Positions 9,501 through 15,510 of a stretch of 64,000 nt of DNA are shown here, one piece after another. A model generated the notes under the pieces. The model had not been told where the DNA came from, searched no databases, and saw nothing but the letters and a program-made list of their open reading frames with translations. The position numbers were made by a program, and so were the translations under genes. Source of the stretch: Symbiodinium natans (lineage: Eukaryota > Sar > Dinophyceae > Suessiales > Symbiodiniaceae); NCBI GenBank assembly GCA_905221605.1, contig CAJNDS010000236.1, forward strand, positions 457,501-521,500, written 5' to 3'. The first letter of the stretch is position 1; every line of letters starts with the position of its first letter.

Positions 9501-11028
9501 CCCCAGCTGGCTCCATCAGCAAACCTCCTCCCTCAAACTTCGAAAGTGGAGTGATGATGTTCATGCCCAAATTGTGCACATCCTTGTGAGCCTTCGTCTG
9601 CATGTTGATAAACAGGGCCACCGCTGAGAAGGAGGCATCCGGTTGGAGTTGCTTCAAATACTTGGTGAGGACTCTCGTGGTGCAGGGGAAAGCAGATGAC
9701 GATGACCGGACCCCCGCCACACCTCCATGGACGAAAGTGCCCGACGACCACCAGCCGCCATCTTCACCTGTTTCACCAAATCTCCTCGGGGCGTCGGTCT
9801 TCATTGGTAACAACCCCGCCAGTACTTCCACTTGATCCTTCTCCAGGAACTCCTCCTCAAGCAGCACCCTCGCATACTCTTCTGCGGGATGCCCGGGGTC
9901 CACTAGATGCTCAACATCCTCCTCCTGAGGTTCCTCCATCGTGTTTGGTTTTTGTTTGCCCACCACTCTTCTGACAGGCTCTGTGACGATGGCTTCAAAC
10001 TCGGGCTTACCACCAAGCTTGTCTGAGTCTACGAGGTTCGGACGCAAGTGCTGGGACGTCAGGTAAGTGCCATCATCACAACGAACCACATGCCCGCCGC
10101 GAACATCCACACTAGGTCCCACATAGTAGCCTGGCTTCCACCTCGAGTTCAAATCGTACTTGCCACCAGTGCCGTAGACCTTGGATCTGAGGTGAACTCT
10201 GGAGCCGAAAGGAAGGAGGTCAGCGCCGCGTCCCATAGCTCTTTCCCTCTGCGCCCAGGCCGAATAGGTCATGGCAGCCGTCCAACACGACCGAGGAACA
10301 GGCGTCGAGAGGAGAAGTCGTTTCGCCTGATTTTTCATCCATTTGACTGCAGCTTCCGCTCTTCCGTTGCTCTGCGGTGACTGGCCTTCGGTATACGTAG
10401 CAATGGTTCCCCGTTGTAGTAGCCACCGCCTCAAAGCCGTACCCCTCAACTCCCGAGCTCGGTCAGCATGAACTCGAACAATCGGAAAACCTTCTGCACG
10501 CAGTTTGAGGTAGATCTCCTGCACGGCGGCGCCGATCTCGTTTGTCGTCCGAGTGCGCAACGGATGAGCCACATAGAGAACTTGAAACTCCGGGTTCCCG
10601 TCACCAACTTCCTCACCGAACAACTTCTTGAAGTCTTCATCTGACAATCCAACGGGTAGTTCTTCTTCTGGAAGTGGTGCAAGGTCCTCCTCCTCTTCCG
10701 CAAACATGTCGTCGAAGGAAATGGCACCCTGCTCCCCGACAAGGTCCTCCACACCCACGCCACCTATGACGCTCTTCCCTTCCATGACAGGATGGAAACG
10801 ATGGCCCTCATCTACACCTTCTTCTTCCGCTGGATCCGGTGCTGGTGGTGGTTCTGGGTTTTCTTGGTCTTCTTTCTTCTTGAAGGACTCGAGCTTAGGA
10901 AAGAGATAAGCTCCCACCAGCATGTAGCGATAATCCCGGTGATCAGGATCTTCACCTCGTTGTCGTAGTGGTCCGAGAATGTCCAGCGATAGGCAGTACG
11001 AGCTCGGTGTCTTCACCTTCTTATGCAT
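6577..11028 (-). CDS. Retrotransposon Pol: integrase, 2OG-oxygenase-like, reverse transcriptase, RNase H, SAP
   Basis: The frame is 1,483 residues with its first ATG at 11028. Integrase: D16, D189 and E225 form the DDE triad (LSLDILGP, HADRARE, QSPQSNGRAE). A linker at 360-440 is acidic. Residues about 445-550 resemble a 2OG-Fe(II) oxygenase, with an H481-K-D483 dyad, distal H530 and R540. Reverse transcriptase spans about 730-970, with DIVTAFL, the YGL motif and YVDD at 926-929. RNase H spans about 1098-1230, with D1103, E1142 and D1177. Two hydrophobic stretches lie at about 1260-1275 and 1296-1312, and a SAP domain at about 1422-1456. The ATG overlaps the stop of the upstream frame by 16 nt, and the frames differ by -1. 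The usual zinc-binding start of integrase probably lies in the upstream frame, so M1 may not be the real start. All catalytic residues named are intact. Confidence 0.92.
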   Translation of the reverse strand: MHKKVKTPSSYCLSLDILGPLRQRGEDPDHRDYRYMLVGAYLFPKLESFKKKEDQENPEPPPAPDPAEEEGVDEGHRFHPVMEGKSVIGGVGVEDLVGEQGAISFDDMFAEEEEDLAPLPEEELPVGLSDEDFKKLFGEEVGDGNPEFQVLYVAHPLRTRTTNEIGAAVQEIYLKLRAEGFPIVRVHADRARELRGTALRRWLLQRGTIATYTEGQSPQSNGRAEAAVKWMKNQAKRLLLSTPVPRSCWTAAMTYSAWAQRERAMGRGADLLPFGSRVHLRSKVYGTGGKYDLNSRWKPGYYVGPSVDVRGGHVVRCDDGTYLTSQHLRPNLVDSDKLGGKPEFEAIVTEPVRRVVGKQKPNTMEEPQEEDVEHLVDPGHPAEEYARVLLEEEFLEKDQVEVLAGLLPMKTDAPRRFGETGEDGGWWSSGTFVHGGVAGVRSSSSAFPCTTRVLTKYLKQLQPDASFSAVALFINMQTKAHKDVHNLGMNIITPLSKFEGGGLLMEPAGEESYQLKVNEGTVQFDPKVKHSTLPWSGGDRLVLVGYHTRGVEKIKEEDRQRLHELGFPLRPITSSPPRIAKAQSSAPKTRGLGSPNDFRPLHSINEDLEMVLKDLDEWATRLRDLLEEEEILAEEYRRCGDVTRETLNDTRNAVSKFLEETHEQIVEIERVRMLNCLRIASMATGNQEMAEVDYEQLLADLEGDLDVLHNVPLEQVKSVLSRWVEAIKEEVTALFNSGTIVKVSHQQAMDMESAGELKMAPAKCVFTLKPPKSKGGKYRRKCRTVICGNYVDPSNMSLYASGASTEALRVALVTAAMHHWDGATADIVTAFLLATWPGDMPKYGMRPPKVVRDAGAAGDETWVIVRPLYGLRESPAIWSNFRNARLKAAKIKFGSLELTLTPTIAESELWLVRDSSKRLHGLVVTYVDDLFYFGNTPVIQCLHNFVKEEWPTSDLEWINENTAVRYLGVEVKKEGASYSISQQAYIMELLRAHDLQDALHTELPVPREWLEQVELQEPEPEDFSEEELRMDQRYVGEVSWLAMKTRPDIVFVVNHMATHVGRRPLHVARLGKRLMSYLAATAGMRLRMAPRLDKPKELVCYTDASYAPYGSRSFGAAVIVQCGVPVAWKAGRQSFITMSVMEAELYAATQGCNLLDSIAAILDELAPGVYKRVLAIDNTSAAAMCRGGPGSQRTRHLKIRAHYLREATELGLLEIRHTPGVQQLADLATKMMTKVRLRQLLELWGFVGFRIAETLATLQLKILAAILTVISLFTPATGSSLEDEDLKEPIPTIHYLELMCITVMICASIIGCWEGAKLVYRWGLRQHRRAKKASKLEQVRNLVSRAAQTEVAIQATAADLDETPTIVMEAPSSRPVTLRRRAASQSSPTTAHDGLSAFSDVPTEVRQDDADMRERLRVARDLLMLMTVEHLRQALRIQGQPTSGVKGDLAERLKNYFGAEEPPAGSMLPSTRQLRCPLHLASS

Positions 11029-12611
11029 CCGTCCCAGCCCTGCATATCAAGGTTGGTAAGGACACCCGGAGTCAAGGTCTCCAAGCACATGGCATCCTTG
11101 TAGTTCGTGAAGATTTTCGCCACATTCGGTAAGCAGCCATCTTCATTCTTCGCGAGCTCACCCAGCAGCCTGTCTCCTTCCATCGCCAAGTACACCGGAA
11201 AACCCGTTCTCTTGATCCTCGCAGCCTTCGCAACCATCATCAGCCACATCTGCTTTGCTACCAACTCTTCGTCCTCCGTTCCTCGACAAGGGGGGGCGCC
11301 AACAACACCATCAAGTAAACCCTGTGCAGCGGACCAGAGGAGAGCTCGGTAAGTTCCGGCGGTTTTTCGAAGGTCATAGGCCTTGGAGATCTGGATATCC
11401 ACCTCAAGCATTGGCCCGAGAGACTTCAAGTCCCCATGATTGCCTGCTCCAGCATAGAGATGCAATGTCCAAGGGGCAGCCAAAAGCGTTCGCCGCATTC
11501 TTCTTGATATCGGCATAGCCTTCACGTACTTAGCGCCAGCATCCACATTGAGAACCACCTCCTCAGCCAAGGCAGCTCGCACAGAAGCTGACAGCCCCTT
11601 GAACGGAGAATCCTCCGCCTCCATGGCCCGAAGTTGAGCAGTCCTTGACCCTGTATCCAAGAAGTCAAACAGATGCTGCGACCAGGATTGCTCCTTGTCC
11701 CAGCACCAAAGCAACTTCGCTGAAGATCTTGTAGCATCCACCAACTGATTCTTCTTCTCCTCTATGTCCCTGATCAGCTCCAGCGCCTGTCCTTCTGTCA
11801 CCGTCGGGCAATTAGCGACCATGCGAGGACGAATTTCACCTCGCTGGGGGTGCTGTATCGTCATCCCATCTCTAGTCCATTCCAAGGTGCAGTCCAGGCT
11901 CTCGATGAGTTCACCGAGAGGGACTATGGGACTCGTCTGATCATTCGGGGATAAAAGGGTCCCCGTTGAGGTCTGCCGTAGCTCAACCTCCTTGCCGTCT
12001 GCCAATTGGACCTGCACTTTTGTGGCCGCTTGGAACTCTTCCTCTGACCCAATCCTGTACGCATGCGACGCTCCAGAATCCAACAAGCCTGTTCGACAAG
12101 CTGCTTCTCGCTCCACTGTGGCCAAAGTCAGGGTCTTGAGGTTCATCTGTGTCATCTGGCGCAACATCATATTGGCCTCTCTCAAAAGCGACTGAACGTC
12201 AGCCTGTGATTCAGTGCCCGACGATGATTGCCCAGATACTACCGACTCTGTACTTGGTGGAAGGGCATTCAGGGAAGCCGCCGATGTTGAAGCAGGAGGT
12301 TCGCCAGAGGTGCCAGATGAAGAAGTAGTTGTGGTCTTGGACGATGTCGCAGCCGTCGGTGTTGTCTTCGCTGGGCTCCTGGGGCGTGTAGGACACTCTT
12401 TCTGGACATGCTGCTTGCTTCCACAAGTGAAGCATCTGCCTTGCTTCTGCTTTCTGTCAGCATCATGGGAAAACTGACATGATCCTCCCTTCTTGCATCC
12501 ATTGTCGGTAAGGAAGAATTTGCAAGGTGTGGACTTCTTCTTGTTGGGGTCGTTCGAAGGCAACGTTGGCCATTGGAGAGGGGGTAGATTCTGAGGGTGT
12601 CCCGGCCCCAA
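11013..12611 (-). CDS. Retrotransposon middle frame: CCCH and CCHC fingers, protease, methyltransferase-like region
   Basis: This 532-residue open frame has no ATG at its start and lies in +1 relative to Gag, so it is probably reached by frameshift or was split by an indel. A CCCH zinc finger (C30, C39, C45, H49) is followed by a retroviral CCHC knuckle (C60, C63, H68, C73). The aspartic protease signature LLDSGASH has its Asp at 168. Residues about 370-475 carry motifs in the order of cytosine-5 DNA methyltransferases: LHLYAGAG (I), LEVDI (II), GAPPCR (IV, with the Cys) and a weak LAMEGD (VI). Cytosine methyltransferases captured by retrotransposons, including in Symbiodinium, have been reported; whether this copy is active is unknown. 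It ends with TGA at 11013 beside the integrase. Confidence 0.8.
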   Translation of the reverse strand: MGPGHPQNLPPLQWPTLPSNDPNKKKSTPCKFFLTDNGCKKGGSCQFSHDADRKQKQGRCFTCGSKQHVQKECPTRPRSPAKTTPTAATSSKTTTTSSSGTSGEPPASTSAASLNALPPSTESVVSGQSSSGTESQADVQSLLREANMMLRQMTQMNLKTLTLATVEREAACRTGLLDSGASHAYRIGSEEEFQAATKVQVQLADGKEVELRQTSTGTLLSPNDQTSPIVPLGELIESLDCTLEWTRDGMTIQHPQRGEIRPRMVANCPTVTEGQALELIRDIEEKKNQLVDATRSSAKLLWCWDKEQSWSQHLFDFLDTGSRTAQLRAMEAEDSPFKGLSASVRAALAEEVVLNVDAGAKYVKAMPISRRMRRTLLAAPWTLHLYAGAGNHGDLKSLGPMLEVDIQISKAYDLRKTAGTYRALLWSAAQGLLDGVVGAPPCRGTEDEELVAKQMWLMMVAKAARIKRTGFPVYLAMEGDRLLGELAKNEDGCLPNVAKIFTNYKDAMCLETLTPGVLTNLDMQGWDGCIRR

Positions 12612-14916
12612 TTGCTCTCAAGTTCGTAGCACCCTTAGACCTCCCCTTGAAGGCAACCTGCTCAAACTCAGACAGCAGCGCTTGGTGTAGCTCTTTGACC
12701 GTGGCAGTGCAAGGCTTCGTGTCCACTTCCAGGTTGTATCGGAGGATGCCGATGCGGAACGATATCTCACTGCTCTCCGTGATGGGCTTCCGAACCATCA
12801 TGTCCAGGCCTTTCAGCAATACGCTGGAATCTGGGGGTTGTAGTCCCACATCTTCTGCCCTTCTCAGCCAACGAGACCATCGCCGTAGCGCTTCCACGGC
12901 CTCAAGGGGTGTGTTGGCGATTGTAGGACTCTCCAGAGCCTTCAACACCTGCTGTCGTTCTGCTGCTCCTCCTGGTCGATAAAGCACCATCACCCGAGCC
13001 AAAATCTGTAGCGTGCCGGAAAGTCTTGCCGCCATAACCTCGCCCCTCACCGACTCCGGAAGACTGGCAAGGATCATGGATGCCGCTCGCTTGTCTACCC
13101 GTGACCACTTGCTATCCCCAACCTCAGCGCAGGCAAACGTCTCCGGCCTCAAACTCAGCTTGTCTCTAGTGGAAGCTCGTAGATATGCCTGGTAATAGGC
13201 CTCGAGGGATGTGAGGATCGCGTGCCACCAAGAAGAAGAGGAGTTGGAGAGGTCTCCCATAGGGTTCATGAGGCTGTGAAGCCAGTCTCCCACATCTATG
13301 GCACTCGTATCCGATGCTTCGGCAAGGCGCGGGAGATCAACCAGACCTGGTTTCACCACCTCAGGTTCCGAAGTCCTCGCCGTCAAGTTCGCGGTCATCG
13401 CCGATTGTAGTTGTGCAATTCCCTGGGCAAGCAACCCGAAGGGATCAGAGGGGCCTTGCTGGCCTGTTGATGCCGACATCTTCGGTGGAGGTGGTGGCGC
13501 AGCGCTACCACTCAAGGTTCGGTGTTGTCCCGGTGCACGTAGAGCCTCCTGGGAAACTCCTGCCCCCCTTGACTGCCTTCCATGTCCAAGGCCAAGAGGA
13601 TCACATGCAGAAGCCCCCGATTCAGGTCTTGTCGCTCCACGTTCATGCCCTTCTTGATGCACACCAAGATCACCTTCAAGTAGGTTGAATCGTACACTAC
13701 CGGCCGCTGGATGCCTTGCTTGCTCTTCTGCACGTACACGTTGCTCACCAACTTCACCCTGAACAACTTCAGCGTGTCGTGGTAGTCCAGCAGGATTGCC
13801 TCCACCCATAAGCTCAGAGCCCACCCCACCACCTCGTGCAAGTCCGGGAGGCGTAGCGAGCGTGTGCTCAGGATCTCCTGGAGGTCCTACCAGATTGCCG
13901 CCACCATCAAGTTGATTCGTGTCCCGCACAGGAACTCCTGCTTCCAGCAGTTGCCGTAGTGAACCTCGAAGCCGATTGTTCTCTTCTTCCAAGGCCTCTT
14001 GGCGTCCTTTAGTCCTCTTGAGCTCCTCCTGGTGATCCCTCATAGCAGATTGAACTTGCCGCTGAACTTCTTGTAGGATCTGCTCCTGCGTCAAGGAACC
14101 ACTTGATGACTCAATGTCACGAGGAGGAACAGGACCATGTAGGAGGGGTGCACGCCTATTCCAAGACTGCATCACCTGCTCAGCCTCTGGCGTGAACAAG
14201 CGCCCTGGATCTTGGGCCCAACTCGCTGGCGGGGAAAGGGTCGGAGTTTGCCTCGTCGTCCTCTCCAAGATAGCCCCCGCTTGAGTCACCCTGCGTTGGA
14301 GAAATTCTCCAAGGCGTGCAATCCATACTGGCCCATTGTTGGCACCCGCTGCCCGTGGTGACCCATCCAACAGCTCCTCCGGAGGAGAAAACCCCAGATG
14401 GTTAGTCTGAGAGCTCATTGTCACCTCAGCCACAGGCAGTGCAGCATACTGCTCCACGGTCGTCGTAGTGGTCATCTCTTGTACAGTTGCTGCCGGCGCC
14501 GTCACGATGCGTACGTCCGCATTCCTAGTATACGTGTGTCCCACGTTGGTCGCCGCGCCCGGTCCGGTGTCATCAGCTGTCGTAGCGTCCGAAACAGAAG
14601 CTGCAGTCTGCCCAGGGATACGTGCAGTGTCAACATCAGAGTCAGGGGGCACCACCGACCCATAGGTCGAAAAAACCCGCTGAGCCCGAGATCCAGCAAC
14701 ACCATTCATCAGTATCCCGCATGGGCCACCACCATCCATTCCAGTTGCAGCAGCTTCACCGCCGTAGTCGGGACCTCGATCTTCACCATCCAAAGCCAAG
14801 CCCTGAGCGCTTGGGCTCATAACCTGTTGGCCGGCGGGGCCCAGGTTATGCACTGATTGCATGTCATCAGGTGGATTGGAGGACGGCATGGCAATGGGAT
14901 TATGGCGATCGGACAT
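12463..14916 (-). CDS. Retrotransposon Gag, starting inside the 5' LTR
   Basis: The frame is 817 residues. The ATG at 14916 lies inside the LTR, so the first 30 or so residues are LTR-encoded and the frame then runs through the primer-binding site. The N-terminal half is low-complexity and Gly/Pro/Thr-rich. A coiled coil is likely at about 274-325 (repeated Glu, Arg and Leu after LTQEQILQEV). The Gag-like helical core is about 540-755 (WWHAILTSLEAYYQAYL, LPESVRGEVMAARL, EALRRWSRWLRR). The frame ends without zinc fingers, which are in the overlapping frame, so a +1 shift near ACCCCCT (about 12575) is needed to make Gag-Pol. A one-base length change in that C run would merge the two. Confidence 0.88.
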   Translation of the reverse strand: MSDRHNPIAMPSSNPPDDMQSVHNLGPAGQQVMSPSAQGLALDGEDRGPDYGGEAAATGMDGGGPCGILMNGVAGSRAQRVFSTYGSVVPPDSDVDTARIPGQTAASVSDATTADDTGPGAATNVGHTYTRNADVRIVTAPAATVQEMTTTTTVEQYAALPVAEVTMSSQTNHLGFSPPEELLDGSPRAAGANNGPVWIARLGEFLQRRVTQAGAILERTTRQTPTLSPPASWAQDPGRLFTPEAEQVMQSWNRRAPLLHGPVPPRDIESSSGSLTQEQILQEVQRQVQSAMRDHQEELKRTKGRQEALEEENNRLRGSLRQLLEAGVPVRDTNQLDGGGNLVGPPGDPEHTLATPPGLARGGGVGSELMGGGNPAGLPRHAEVVQGEVGEQRVRAEEQARHPAAGSVRFNLLEGDLGVHQEGHERGATRPESGASACDPLGLGHGRQSRGAGVSQEALRAPGQHRTLSGSAAPPPPPKMSASTGQQGPSDPFGLLAQGIAQLQSAMTANLTARTSEPEVVKPGLVDLPRLAEASDTSAIDVGDWLHSLMNPMGDLSNSSSSWWHAILTSLEAYYQAYLRASTRDKLSLRPETFACAEVGDSKWSRVDKRAASMILASLPESVRGEVMAARLSGTLQILARVMVLYRPGGAAERQQVLKALESPTIANTPLEAVEALRRWSRWLRRAEDVGLQPPDSSVLLKGLDMMVRKPITESSEISFRIGILRYNLEVDTKPCTATVKELHQALLSEFEQVAFKGRSKGATNLRAIGAGTPSESTPSPMANVAFERPQQEEVHTLQILPYRQWMQEGRIMSVFP
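14813..14824 (-). other. Primer-binding site for initiator tRNA-Met (half-tRNA type)
   Basis: Next to the 5' LTR the + strand reads GGGCTCATAACC, identical to the anticodon stem-loop (CAU) of eukaryotic initiator tRNA-Met. The element strand is therefore complementary to an internal tRNA segment, not to the 3' CCA end. The same type of primer use is known for Drosophila copia and yeast Ty5. The preceding GCGC also fits the tRNA. Confidence 0.78.
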
Positions 14917-15069
14917 GGGATTTTTTCACGCACACCACAGCAGATCTGCAATGCTGTAAGTTGCTTATGTCGAGTGTGTGCTGCCTCTCTATGTCGGATG
15001 TCCTGGCCTGTCTCGATTCGAGCCTCCGGCTCTGAAGAGTCGCGCCACAGCAATCAACCTCAGGCAACA
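14825..15069 (-). repeat. 5' LTR of the retrotransposon
   Basis: This is the second 245-bp LTR. Because the element is on the minus strand it is the promoter-bearing copy. It contains the Gag ATG (14916). No TATA-like box was assigned with confidence. Confidence 0.93.
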
Positions 15070-15074
15070 GGTTC
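15070..15074. other. Target-site duplication, right copy (GGTTC)
   Basis: GGTTC follows the final CA of the LTR and matches 6126-6130. Confidence 0.9.
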
Positions 15075-15510
15075 TTAAGGGAGGGGGTTCAAGGGGGGTA
15101 TGTAACAATGTAACCCAAGGTTCCCTGATACTCCCCCACTACTCCCTAAGGCTCCCTGAGCTTCCCTAACACTCCCTGGGTTACTGCATTGCTTGGTACG
15201 TCGTTTACGCACACTGTGGTGCAGAGTGTGTTCAGGTCTAACCGAGTCTAATGGGCCAGTCGACCTTTTCTAGCCCAGGATGGGTTCACATCTGCACAAA
15301 ATCAACGGGAATTCTCAGATTAGTTCTAGAGGCCCGTAAACAGCTTCCTGACCTCCCTTCAAGGGCTCTGAAGTATGGGCCCCGGGGTTGTAGGCAAAAT
15401 CGGGGTATATCAGGGGTCCCCTTCGAAGGGCCCGTAGTCTGGGACCATGTAACTACCCCAAGAGGAATCCCGAAGTTCCCCCCAAGCAAGCAGCGCAAGA
15501 TCCCCGAGAG
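15075..15510. other. Intron sequence of gene A right of the retrotransposon
   Basis: No gene was seen. The first 110 bases are a C/T-rich stretch with repeated CTCCCT. A partial copy of the CCAGGATGGG family element lies near 15274. The stretch ends at the acceptor CCGAGAG before the exon at 15511. Confidence 0.5.

Larger units (their letters stand above)
6131..15069 (-). mobile_element. Complete Ty1/copia-type LTR retrotransposon with accessory enzyme-like domains
   Basis: The element is 8,939 bp and reads on the minus strand. It has two LTRs of 245 bp that look identical base for base, each TG...CA, and a 5-bp GGTTC target duplication. The domain order is Gag, CCCH and CCHC fingers, aspartic protease, methyltransferase-like region, integrase, 2OG-Fe(II)-oxygenase-like domain, reverse transcriptase, RNase H, hydrophobic segments and SAP. 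Integrase before reverse transcriptase is the copia order. A tRNA-iMet anticodon-loop primer site lies inside the 5' LTR junction, and a polypurine tract precedes the 3' LTR. It is inserted in an intron of gene A 18 nt past the donor of exon 6028-6112, in antisense to that gene. Identical LTRs imply a recent insertion. The three open frames sit in frames 0, +1 and back to 0. Confidence 0.93.

Noticed and set aside
6758-14856. Many plus-strand open frames inside the retrotransposon
   Set aside because: They are antisense shadows of the conserved Gag-Pol frames.
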